DNA from: Fodinibius sp052060035
GTDB taxonomy: Bacteria; Bacteroidota; Rhodothermia; Balneolales; Balneolaceae
Length of the DNA: 64,000 nt
Direction: 5' to 3'
NCBI RefSeq assembly: GCF_052060035.1
Contig: NZ_JBPOEA010000016.1
Location: 1 to 64,000, forward strand
Part shown: one piece after another, positions 44,174-52,884 of the stretch
How the letters are laid out: every line of letters begins with the position of its first letter
Position numbering within the stretch: the first letter of the stretch is position 1
Translations under genes and position numbers: made by a program
Notes under the pieces: model-generated
Told to the model about the DNA's origin: nothing
The model's database searches: none
Seen by the model: only the letters and a program-made list of their open reading frames with translations

Positions 44174-45583
44174 TCACTTTCCAATACAAAACCGTGAAAA
44201 AATCGAGTCTAAAATATCTTCAGTAGTAATTTCTCCGGTGATAGTTCCAAGGTCTTTTAAAGCTGATCGTAGATCGATAGAGAGAAAGTCGCCGGTCATT
44301 CCCTGATCTAATGCACGTAATGCACTGCGGACATTCTCCTGGGCTTTTTTCAAGGCGTCGCGGTGACGGCTTGAGGTAACCAGTATGCTGGACGAATCAT
44401 ACTCCTTATTTTCTAAGGCACGCTGTTTCATGAGCTTTTTAAGTTCTTCAATCTTTTCATGTTCAAGCGCGGATATTTTTAGATCGTAATTCATGCGTTC
44501 ATCGTCCACATCCAGTGCAATATCGTTTTTGGTTCCAATCAGTACAAAGGGAGTTTCTCCGGCCGCTTTTTGAAAGCGGGCGATGTCTTCCCGTTCTTCT
44601 TGGGTGAGCTCTTTTGACAGATCTTTAAGGTAGACCGCCAGATCAGCTTTTTTGAAAGCCTCTTGCGATCGTTTAACGCCTTCAGCCTCAATGACATCGT
44701 CAGTATCGCGAAGTCCGGCCGTATCGGTGAGCTTAAATCGAAGTCCGTCGTAACTCCAGTCTACGTCAATAGTATCGCGTGTAGTACCCGCAATATCGGT
44801 AACAATAGCACGCTCTTTGCCTACCAGGGTATTCAGTAGGGTGGATTTTCCGGCGTTAGGAAGCCCTATAAAAACGGTTCGCACGCCGTGTTTAACCAAG
44901 CGTCCTGTTTCATATGTGGCCAGCAGATTATCAATTTCCTCATCGAGTTCTTTCAGGATTCGCTCCAGCTCTTCTTTGTCAGCAAACTCAACGTCCTCTT
45001 CGACAAAATCGAGCTCGAGTTCCACCATGGCCGTAGCGTCAATAATCTGCTGACGAAACTCCTTAATATGTTCTCCCAGTCGACCCTCCAGCTGCTGGTG
45101 GGCGGCATCCAGTGCTTTTTTACTTTTTGCGTGGATGAGATCGGCGACTGCTTCGGCCTGGCTTAGCTCCATTTTTCCATTTAAGAATGCACGCTGAGTG
45201 AATTCTCCGGGTTCTGCTGAACGGATACCTAAATCTAATATTGTTTCCAATACCGCTTGAGTTACAAGTACTCCACCGTGACACGAAATTTCTACGGTAT
45301 CTTCACCGGTGTATGATTTGGGAGAGTGGAAAAGCGTAGCTAATACTTCATCGACAACATTGCCATCTTGATCTACAATATTCCCAAAGTGGACGGTATG
45401 CGAATCTTGTTCGGTAAGGTTTTTACCACGAAATGCTTCATTAACTTTTGCTATAGCATTTTTCCCAGAAATACGAATGACGGCAATGCCGCCTTCTCCT
45501 ACCGGAGTGGCAATCGCTGTGATGGGTTCCTTTTGAGTAATTTGTTGCTGCTCTTTGTGAGAGGTGTTTTTTTGTTTTGTCAT
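44174..45583 (-). CDS. mnmE: tRNA uridine-5-carboxymethylaminomethyl modification GTPase MnmE
   Basis: This 469-residue GTPase modifies U34 of certain tRNAs with MnmG. It has the N-terminal folate-binding domain (TAIATPVGEGGIAVIRISG in part), a helical domain, and an inserted G domain: G1 FIGLPNAGKSTLLN, G2 GTTRDT, G3 DTAGLRDTDD, G4 GTKND. It ends with the invariant FCIGK, so it is complete. It stands alone and runs opposite to the MFS pseudogene, whose tail lies 8 bases away. Confidence 0.98.
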   Translation of the reverse strand: MTKQKNTSHKEQQQITQKEPITAIATPVGEGGIAVIRISGKNAIAKVNEAFRGKNLTEQDSHTVHFGNIVDQDGNVVDEVLATLFHSPKSYTGEDTVEISCHGGVLVTQAVLETILDLGIRSAEPGEFTQRAFLNGKMELSQAEAVADLIHAKSKKALDAAHQQLEGRLGEHIKEFRQQIIDATAMVELELDFVEEDVEFADKEELERILKELDEEIDNLLATYETGRLVKHGVRTVFIGLPNAGKSTLLNTLVGKERAIVTDIAGTTRDTIDVDWSYDGLRFKLTDTAGLRDTDDVIEAEGVKRSQEAFKKADLAVYLKDLSKELTQEEREDIARFQKAAGETPFVLIGTKNDIALDVDDERMNYDLKISALEHEKIEELKKLMKQRALENKEYDSSSILVTSSRHRDALKKAQENVRSALRALDQGMTGDFLSIDLRSALKDLGTITGEITTEDILDSIFSRFCIGK

Positions 45584-45628
45584 AGAAATAAATATAAGGC
45601 GTTTTGCATCTTATATCATTCTAATAAA

Positions 45629-45663
45629 AAACCCTGTCAAAGCTTTAAGCAATGACAGGGTTT
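45629..45663 (-). terminator. terminator of the peptide transporter gene
   Basis: AAACCCTGTCA (45629-45639) pairs perfectly with TGACAGGGTTT (45653-45663). On the minus strand a T-rich tail follows the hairpin, so it serves the gene ending at 45685. Confidence 0.88.
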
Positions 45664-45684
45664 AAAATTTAATTTGTTAGAATT

Positions 45685-47379
45685 TTACTCTACATCGCCC
45701 ATTAGTTTTTGTACAAAAGGACTTGCAATAAGAGCAATAATGCCGCCTCCGCCTACAATCATGGCAACCCACCAGAAGAGGCTATTTGGAGCAAGTGTTT
45801 CAAGTTGACCTGCCATCAATCCTGCAAACAGGTTGCCAACAGCAGCAGCAACAAACCAGATCCCCATCATTTGGCTGACCCTTGTTTTAGGTGCCAACTT
45901 GGTCATGGATGAAAGACCTACCGGGGACAAGCAAAGTTCACCGGCCGTATGTAAGAAATAGGTAACAACAAGCCAGGCGGGACTTACAGGGTTTTCAACT
46001 GTGGCGTTAGCTGCGCCCCAAGAGAGAACGAAAAATCCGGCAGCAAGGCCAAATAATCCCAAGGCAAATTTAACCGGAATGGAGGGGTTGGCATTGCGCG
46101 ATGCCAGCCAGGTCCACATGAATCCAAAGATGGGTGCGAAAACAACAATGAAAAAGGGATTAATCAGCTGTAGCGTACTGGCCGGTGTTTCCCATCCAAT
46201 GCCAATCTGTCGAATCAACCAGTATAAGAAAATGATGATACCGATCGATGAAACAACGACCACTCCTTTGGCAAAATCCCAAAGATCATCCCGTTTAAAT
46301 ACTCGGTATACCACATAAAATAGAGGGATGGCAATTAGAGCCGTTATGATCAGGGCGGTGCCTCCGTCAAGCCAGGCAATATCACCAATGTTTCGATTGG
46401 TTAAGTCTTTGGCAAAAAGGTTCAGCGAAGACCCGGCTTGTTCAAATCCGCTCCAGAAAAGGGCTGCAAGAATAAACAGCCAGAAAATGACACCCAGCTT
46501 CTTTTGTTCTTCTTTTGTGTGTCCGCCGAAGAAAATGATATAAGCAAAAAAAGCAATGGTAATAGTCACAGCGGCGCCACCAAGATAACCCGCTAAATCT
46601 TGCAGGCCAAGGCTTATAACTCCGGAACTCATCAAAAAAGCGAAGGTGACAATAGCGCCCGCAGAAACAGATAAAATAGTGTAGAATTTTCTGCTTCGAG
46701 CGTTTAGCACTTCTTGACTTTCACCGGTTTTTAATTCTCCGGCATTGCCCAGAAATTTATATCCGTATTTGTAGGAGATCAGTCCGAGCACCATCCCGAA
46801 TCCGGCCAGAGAGAATCCCCAGTGCCAGTTGTATCCTTCGCCTAAGACACCGCAGAGCAGGGGTCCTAAGATGGCCCCGAAGTTAATTCCCATATAGAAA
46901 ATGGAGAATCCAGCATCGCGACGTGCTCCGCCTTCGGGATACAAGTCGCCGACCATGGAGCTAACGTTCGGTTTTAAAAGACCGGTACCGATTACAATGA
47001 GTGCTAAACCAAGGTAGAAGAATTCAATCCATGGAACAGCCATACTAAAGTGTCCGGCGGCAATAATGACACCACCTACGAAAACAGCTTTTCGTTGTCC
47101 CCAGAGCTTATCGGCAATCCATCCTCCGGGAAGGGAAAGCACGTATACAAAGAATGTGTAAAGTCCGTAAATAGCAGTTGCTTTACCAACACTGAACCCC
47201 AAGCCGGGATTACTGGTCATCGTTTCTGCCGTCATATAAAGAACCAAGAGAGCGCGCATCCCGTAATAACTGAAACGCTCCCAAAGCTCGGTAAAAAATA
47301 GTGTAGATAGTCCCCGTGGATGACCAAAAAAGTCATTTTTCTGGGCGGTGTCTACCGTCCCTGCTTGTTCGTTTGCCAT
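45685..47379 (-). CDS. POT family peptide MFS transporter
   Basis: This 564-residue membrane protein has about 14 hydrophobic segments and belongs to the proton-dependent oligopeptide transporter (PTR2/DtpT) family. Diagnostic motifs are FFTELWERFSYYGMRALL (E-x-x-E-R-like proton site), PGGWIADKLWGQRKAVF, and FSIFYMGINFGAILGPLL in part. It imports di- and tripeptides with protons. The gene is divergent from hutU, with 205 bases between; the peptide supply and histidine use fit together as amino-acid catabolism. Confidence 0.95.
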   Translation of the reverse strand: MANEQAGTVDTAQKNDFFGHPRGLSTLFFTELWERFSYYGMRALLVLYMTAETMTSNPGLGFSVGKATAIYGLYTFFVYVLSLPGGWIADKLWGQRKAVFVGGVIIAAGHFSMAVPWIEFFYLGLALIVIGTGLLKPNVSSMVGDLYPEGGARRDAGFSIFYMGINFGAILGPLLCGVLGEGYNWHWGFSLAGFGMVLGLISYKYGYKFLGNAGELKTGESQEVLNARSRKFYTILSVSAGAIVTFAFLMSSGVISLGLQDLAGYLGGAAVTITIAFFAYIIFFGGHTKEEQKKLGVIFWLFILAALFWSGFEQAGSSLNLFAKDLTNRNIGDIAWLDGGTALIITALIAIPLFYVVYRVFKRDDLWDFAKGVVVVSSIGIIIFLYWLIRQIGIGWETPASTLQLINPFFIVVFAPIFGFMWTWLASRNANPSIPVKFALGLFGLAAGFFVLSWGAANATVENPVSPAWLVVTYFLHTAGELCLSPVGLSSMTKLAPKTRVSQMMGIWFVAAAVGNLFAGLMAGQLETLAPNSLFWWVAMIVGGGGIIALIASPFVQKLMGDVE

Positions 47380-47498
47380 TGAAACTGGTATTTATTTAGA
47401 ATTGCAATTCCCAATACAAATAACTTTTACGCCGTGCATGATAATTAAACCGACATAGTGAAGCAACTTTTTCGTCGTTCGCATTATGTAGCACAAAT

Positions 47499-47511
47499 TT
47501 TGGTAACCAAA
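47499..47511. promoter_or_regulatory. palindrome TTTGGTAACCAAA in the POT transporter / hutU divergent region
   Basis: TTTGGT-A-ACCAAA is a perfect 13-base inverted repeat placed between two divergent genes of amino-acid catabolism. It is 74 bases before the hutU ATG. It could be an operator. No matching site was noted before the other hut genes, so confidence is low. Confidence 0.3.
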
Positions 47512-47584
47512 TTTAAATTACTGAATACGCAAAACGCTCTATATTTATTACATTTCTCCAAAATCCGAAATAAAAACAGTGGTG

Positions 47585-49255
47585 ATGAGTACAAAAAAAG
47601 GCGTTGTTAAAAACATCAAGGCACCAACAGGAAACGAGTTAAATTGCAAAGGCTGGCACCAAGAGGCCGCCCTGCGGATGCTGATGAATAACTTGGATCC
47701 CGATGTGGCCGAAAAGCCGGAGGAGTTAATTGTCTATGGTGGAGGAGGGAAGGCCGCCCGAAACTGGGAGTCGTATCACAAAATTGTGGAAACGTTGAAG
47801 CGTCTCGAAGATGATGAGACCATGCTGGTGCAGAGCGGTAAGCCGGTGGGCGTATTTCGTACCCATGAAGAAGCACCTCGTGTACTCATTGCTAATGCTC
47901 ATCTGGTCCCGAAGTGGGCGAATTGGGATGAATTTCGTCGCCTTGATAAAATGGGATTAACCATGTACGGACAGATGACCGCCGGCTCTTGGATATATAT
48001 TGGCACGCAGGGAATTTTGCAGGGCACCTACGAGACGTTTGCCGAGTGTGCCCGGCAGAAGTTTGGCGGTACGTTACAAGGACAGTTGGTCGTTACAGCA
48101 GGACTTGGAGGTATGGGAGGTGCACAACCGCTGGCCGCTACCATGAACGGTGCTTCGTTTATCGGAATCGAAGTAGATGAGCATCACATCGACCGGCGCG
48201 TGGAAACCGGCTATTGCGATGTAAAATGCACGAACCTGGATGAAGCGCTCGAAAAAGCGCTGGATGCCAAAGAGAAAGGCGAAGCGCTTTCGATAGGATT
48301 GTTGGGAAATGTGGCAGAGGTTTTACCCAAGATGCTGGAGAAAGGTGTTATCCCCGACGTATTGACCGACCAGACTTCGGCCCACGACCTGCAATTGGGA
48401 TACATCCCGGCCGGAATGTCGCTGGAGGAAGCGGCCGAGGAGCGGGAGCTCAATCCAAAGATGTACCAAGATGCGGTGCTTGACTCGATGGTGACACATG
48501 TAGAAACCATGCTGAAGATGCAGAAGAAGGGAGCAATTACCTTTGATTATGGTAATAACCTGCGCGGTCAGGTAGCTGATCATCGCGGAATGGATGAGGC
48601 GTTCAACTTTCCGGGATTTGTCCCTGCATTCGTGCGCCCGTTGTTTTGTCGAGGATCTGGGCCGTTTCGCTGGGCGGCGCTTTCAGGCAATCCCGAGGAT
48701 ATTTATACGACGGACCAAGCTGTTTTGGATACTTTTCCCCAAAAAGAATCGCTTAACCGTTGGATCCGAAAAGCACAGGATCAAGTGCAGTTTCAGGGTC
48801 TGCCGTCGCGCATCTGCTGGCTGGAATATGGCGAACGTGCTGAGATGGGAGCGAAGTTTAACTGGCTCGTAAAAAAAGGAAAAGTAGATGCGCCATTGGT
48901 TATTGGCCGCGACCATCTGGATACCGGTTCGGTCGCATCGCCTAACCGCGAGACCGAAGATATGAAAGACGGCTCCGACGCTATTGCCGACTGGCCACTG
49001 CTGAATGCGATGCTTAATACGGCAAGTGGTGCCAGCTGGGTGTCGCTGCATCACGGCGGCGGGGTTGGTATCGGATATTCCATCCATGCCGGAATGGTGT
49101 GTGTGGCTGATGGTACCGATATGGCCGATGAACGGCTCGAGCGCGTGCTTACCAATGACCCTGGCAGTGGGGTTATGCGTCACGCTGATGCCGGCTACGA
49201 TGAAGCCATTAAAACGGCCAAAGAGCGGGGTGTGGATCTGCCGATGGTGGATTAA
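47585..49255 (+). CDS. hutU: urocanate hydratase
   Basis: This 556-residue enzyme adds water to urocanate, giving imidazolonepropionate, using tightly bound NAD+. Urocanase hallmarks are GGGGKAARNWESY, MTAGSWIYIGTQGILQGTYE in part, TAGLGGMGGAQPLA (NAD-binding), CVDCRGSGPFRW-like FCRGSGPFRWAALSG, and SLHHGGGVGIGYS. Two GTG codons lie before the ATG, which is preferred. It is the first of four hut genes on the plus strand, but they do not form one compact operon. Confidence 0.98.
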   Translation: MSTKKGVVKNIKAPTGNELNCKGWHQEAALRMLMNNLDPDVAEKPEELIVYGGGGKAARNWESYHKIVETLKRLEDDETMLVQSGKPVGVFRTHEEAPRVLIANAHLVPKWANWDEFRRLDKMGLTMYGQMTAGSWIYIGTQGILQGTYETFAECARQKFGGTLQGQLVVTAGLGGMGGAQPLAATMNGASFIGIEVDEHHIDRRVETGYCDVKCTNLDEALEKALDAKEKGEALSIGLLGNVAEVLPKMLEKGVIPDVLTDQTSAHDLQLGYIPAGMSLEEAAEERELNPKMYQDAVLDSMVTHVETMLKMQKKGAITFDYGNNLRGQVADHRGMDEAFNFPGFVPAFVRPLFCRGSGPFRWAALSGNPEDIYTTDQAVLDTFPQKESLNRWIRKAQDQVQFQGLPSRICWLEYGERAEMGAKFNWLVKKGKVDAPLVIGRDHLDTGSVASPNRETEDMKDGSDAIADWPLLNAMLNTASGASWVSLHHGGGVGIGYSIHAGMVCVADGTDMADERLERVLTNDPGSGVMRHADAGYDEAIKTAKERGVDLPMVD

Positions 49256-50222
49256 CAAAAATAGGTGGTTTTGCTGATGATGCGTGATGCCCATTCGATT
49301 ATTGCAAGCCACAATCGAATGGCCATCTCAAGGTCATATTTCCCCTCCATAAATGGCACATGTTCGCCTGTTTATGAGACCTTGGTCATTTTTGGGAAGT
49401 GAACATCATCGGAATGGGTTGTTCTGATGGCGTAATCTTTTTCCCATAAAATAATAGTACTGGTATAGATAAGTTTGGGACCAATTTTTTGTAGGTCTCA
49501 TCATAATATTCGGATATGCTAAACGCACGATTCGAAAATTCATAATTGGGATTGTTGACCTGTGCCATCACTAAATCCATTATGTTGTAATTTTCTGGAT
49601 TTGCATAGCGAAATTTCCAAAACAGATTTTTTTCTAGAGCAATTTGAAAAAGAGGCATCAATCGATCGAGGGGATATTTTGTTTCATCTAAGTACTGATC
49701 CCGTTCTTCAGATGGAATATCCAACATGTCAAGCGCGTAGTGGATCATATCACTAATACTTTCATTCAGGGAAAGGGTAGATGCTACCATCATCATTCCG
49801 CGAATAGCTTCAGGGTATTACTTGGCATGGATTATTTGCAGAATACCACACAAAAGTGATCAATGAATCGATTTTAAGAGGTTGTCGTACCTCTTCGAAA
49901 TCACGTGCCATTCGATTAAGGGAATAGTCACTATTTGCAGCAGAACCCGATCGTCCCGACCCGCGTTGGTCAAGGTAAATCATGGTAAAATAATTTTCCA
50001 AGTTTTCCCCGTATAGTTTCTCCATCCAGTATGAACCTACACCCGGCCGTGGATGTACAAGCAGGGAGGGCCGTTGCCGCGGACGTTGACAAAAAGTTCT
50101 GTACCATTGGAAACTGTGATACGCAGGGAATCCTTTGGAATTTGGTTCAAAGCATTAGAGGATTGAATAACGCATAGCAGATAAAATAAAACGGTGACAA
50201 AGAAAGATAGGAAGGGTCGCAT
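49252..50222 (-). pseudogene. decayed alpha/beta hydrolase (proline iminopeptidase-like)
   Basis: Reading leftward, pieces of one protein appear in successive frames. The first is an N-terminal signal and core strand (50037-50222, ending PCLYIHGRV). Next come LENYFTMIYLDQRGSGRSGS (49810-50025), the cap domain (49386-49796, ending LLFYGKKITPSEQ), and a tail TGEHVPFMEGKYDLEM (about 49262-49350) after an in-frame stop. The HGGPG oxyanion site and the GxSxG nucleophile region are damaged (HGRV; FVWYSANNP). At least three frameshifts or stops exist, so it is not functional. The tail overlaps the hutU stop. It was likely an exported peptidase or esterase. Confidence 0.88.
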
Positions 50223-50344
50223 CTCTTGAATAGCTAATGATTATTGATGAAATCAAATACGGAAATTCTACATTCAGATGTTATTTTTTTGATGAATTAT
50301 TCTGTTATAATGGAGTGCAAAAGAAATCAATACTGATCTATTTT

Positions 50345-51529
50345 ATGACAAAATCCATTCCCAGCCGAATACTTCCGGTCATAGTTTTTGCCCAGTTTGC
50401 CGGAACTTCGCTCTGGTTTGCAGGGAATGCCGTAATTCCGGATCTGGTGCAAGAGCTACAGCTTACAGAGATGGCAGTGGGATATATCACCTCGGCAGTA
50501 CAATTCGGATTTATTATCGGTACACTGGTCTTTGCTTTTCTAAGTGTAGCGGATCGTATTTCTCCCGGCAAGGTATTTTTGTGGTGTGCGGTCCTCGGAG
50601 CCGGTGCCAATGTTCTTACTGTTTATAGCAGTACATTCTCTCTTTTGATGTTGAGCAGATTTGCAACTGGATCTTTTCTGGCCGGCATTTATCCGGTGGG
50701 GATGAAGATAGCTTCCGACTGGCACAAAGAAGGACTTGGGAAGGCCTTGGGCTATCTGGTGGGGGCATTGGTTGTAGGGACCGCATTCCCCCATTTAATC
50801 AAGTATATGAGTGCTGACTTACCGTGGAAAGTGATTCTATTTGCTACATCCTGCTTTGCCACTGCAGGAGGAGTGTTACTTTATTTTGCTGTACCGGATG
50901 GTCCCTATCAAGGTAAAAAGGGTGAATTTAAGCCGTCGGCAGTTATTAAATTGTTTAAAAACAGAAATTTCCGATCAGCAGCATTGGGCTACTTTGGTCA
51001 CATGTGGGAGTTGTACACCTTTTGGGCCTTTGTCCCATTAATGATCGGATATTATGGGCAGTTGAATGAGGTGCCGGCAGGGAGTATCTCTTTGTGGTCA
51101 TTTGCAGTGATTGGTGTTGGAGGCATCAGTTGTGCTGTAGGCGGACACTGGTCACTCTCAATTGGTAGCAAAAAAGTGGCACTTTTCTCGCTGATTGGCT
51201 CTGGTCTCTGTTGTCTGGCCCTGCCCCTTTTTGTTGGGCTGCCGTTTGCATTGTTTATCACATTCTTGTTTGCCTGGGGACTGTTTGTGGTGTCTGATTC
51301 ACCACAGTTTTCAAGGCTTGTAGCCCACTCCTCGGACTCGAATTATGTCGCCACGGGACTTACTATAGTCAACAGCATTGGCTTTGCAGTCACTATTATC
51401 AGCATCCAACTCACAAATCTGTTATGGGCGCAGTGGCAGGATCCGCTGGTGTTTCTGGTGATGGTAGCTGGACCAGTTTTGGGAGCAATATCAATAGGGA
51501 GATATCAGGAGCAAGTTGCTGCTATATAA
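50345..51529 (+). CDS. MFS transporter
   Basis: This protein of 394 residues has 12 predicted membrane segments and is a complete major facilitator. It opens with MTKSIPSRILPVIVFAQFAG and TSLWFAGNAVIPDL; the inter-segment motif is VADRISPGKVFLW. An upstream extension to 50237 is open but has no membrane-protein features. It resembles drug or anion exporters of the CynX/NarK-like type; the substrate is unknown. It lies between the decayed hydrolase and the DUF456 gene inside the hut region. Confidence 0.9.
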   Translation: MTKSIPSRILPVIVFAQFAGTSLWFAGNAVIPDLVQELQLTEMAVGYITSAVQFGFIIGTLVFAFLSVADRISPGKVFLWCAVLGAGANVLTVYSSTFSLLMLSRFATGSFLAGIYPVGMKIASDWHKEGLGKALGYLVGALVVGTAFPHLIKYMSADLPWKVILFATSCFATAGGVLLYFAVPDGPYQGKKGEFKPSAVIKLFKNRNFRSAALGYFGHMWELYTFWAFVPLMIGYYGQLNEVPAGSISLWSFAVIGVGGISCAVGGHWSLSIGSKKVALFSLIGSGLCCLALPLFVGLPFALFITFLFAWGLFVVSDSPQFSRLVAHSSDSNYVATGLTIVNSIGFAVTIISIQLTNLLWAQWQDPLVFLVMVAGPVLGAISIGRYQEQVAAI

Positions 51530-51686
51530 ACCTCCTTTATAAGGTTTAAAGGGTTAAAGTCTTTAGGCTTACCTTTCTAAGGGTGAGTCTATTTTTTGGG
51601 CAATTCCAATTCTAATTAAATAGTCCTGCAACCCAGACCTTAAGTTTTCGTTTACTATATTGATCAATCAATATGAAATATAGCCT

Positions 51687-52160
51687 ATGGAAACTATTCT
51701 ACTTGTCGTTGGATCGTTCTTAATTTTCGCTGGCCTTATTGGCTCATTCCTGCCTGTTGTGCCCGGAACACCGGTAACTTATTGCGGATTGCTTGTTTTA
51801 CAAATAGCTAACCAACCTTTTACAACCACATTTTTAGTAGTCTGGGCTCTTATCGTTGTGGCTATTATGATTTTGGATAACGTGATTCCCGCCTACGGCA
51901 CAAAAAAGTTTGGCGGATCACTGTATGGCATTTGGGGCAGCCTGTTGGGTATGGTGATCGGGATATTTTTCTTTCCTCCCTTTGGAATAATATTAGGACC
52001 ACTTCTGGGGGCTTTTGCTGGAGAACTTATTGGTGGAAAAACCTCGGATCGCGCACTAAAATCGGCGATCGGATCCTTTGCAGGATTGCTGGTAAATACC
52101 CTGATGAAAGTAATAGCCAGCGGAGTGATGGCGTATTACTTTGTGATAAATACATTTTAA
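51687..52160 (+). CDS. DUF456 family membrane protein
   Basis: This 157-residue protein has four to five hydrophobic segments. DUF456 features are FAGLIGSFLPVVPGTPVTYCG in part, the middle loop AYGTKKFGGSLYGIWG, and the Gly-rich FPPFGIILGPLLGAFAGEL. The function of the family is unknown. It ends at 52160, one base before the stop codon of the convergent methyltransferase gene (52161). Confidence 0.93.
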   Translation: METILLVVGSFLIFAGLIGSFLPVVPGTPVTYCGLLVLQIANQPFTTTFLVVWALIVVAIMILDNVIPAYGTKKFGGSLYGIWGSLLGMVIGIFFFPPFGIILGPLLGAFAGELIGGKTSDRALKSAIGSFAGLLVNTLMKVIASGVMAYYFVINTF

Positions 52161-52820
52161 TTATTCAGGCTTTTGGAAGATGATGACTCGGTCAGCCGGA
52201 AACTCAACCGATGCATTCCAGTGATTGGCAAGCCAGTGAAAGGTTTCCTGGGTATAAAATGTAACGTGCGTGATATCCAGCCGGTAATGCCAATGGGCAA
52301 AAAAGTCGACATTATCTTCTGCAATTTTAGTCATGATGCCTAAATAACCTCCCGGCCGCAAGCATTTCCACAATCGATCTAATTCCTGGCCTGGGTTAAA
52401 AAGGTGCTCAACGACTTCAGTGGCTGTGATGAAATCATATTTTTCTTCAAAGACAGATTTATCGTTATCGTAAAACAAATCATAAATACGCATCTCGTGA
52501 CCTGCTTCTTCAAATATCAGGTTGAGGGTAGGGCCGGGGCCTGATCCGAAGTCGAGCCCTTTGCTTCCCGGTTCTAATAACGCATTGAGAGGCTCAAAAA
52601 GTTGGTTCAGAAAATTCCGGTAGCCTTCATCTTGGGGGTCATTGTCGTGGGTTTCATATCGGGCAAGCTCTTCTTTTCGGTCTGGTCGGTCTTTTGACGG
52701 GGCAAAAATCAATCCGCAGTTTTGGCATTGGTAGTACACCGATGCATGATGCTCAGAGGTATCTTCATAAAAATAATCAATTTTTGAGCATTTACAGAGT
52801 ATGCAGTATCCGGGAATCAA
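52161..52820 (-). CDS. class I SAM-dependent methyltransferase with N-terminal zinc ribbon
   Basis: The likely TTG start at 52820 reads MIPGYCILCKC and gives 219 residues. An N-terminal Cys4 ribbon (CILC..., then YQCQNCGLIF) is followed by the SAM domain with motif I GLDFGSGPGPTLNL, motif II MRIYDLFYDND, ITATEVVEHLFNP and LRPGGYLGIMT. The family is common in proteobacteria and Bacteroidota; the acceptor is unknown. A much longer frame upstream is antisense to hutH and is not taken as real. It is divergent from hutH, 64 bases apart. Confidence 0.82.
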   Translation of the reverse strand: MIPGYCILCKCSKIDYFYEDTSEHHASVYYQCQNCGLIFAPSKDRPDRKEELARYETHDNDPQDEGYRNFLNQLFEPLNALLEPGSKGLDFGSGPGPTLNLIFEEAGHEMRIYDLFYDNDKSVFEEKYDFITATEVVEHLFNPGQELDRLWKCLRPGGYLGIMTKIAEDNVDFFAHWHYRLDITHVTFYTQETFHWLANHWNASVEFPADRVIIFQKPE

Positions 52821-52884
52821 GGTATTATGTTTCGATTGGGATATATTGATAGGCGAAAGAAAAGATACAAAAAACACAATTGGG

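Noticed and set aside
48683..49312. 209-codon open frame on the minus strand
   Set aside because: It is antisense to hutU, whose protein sequence is clearly conserved; composition is that of a shadow frame.
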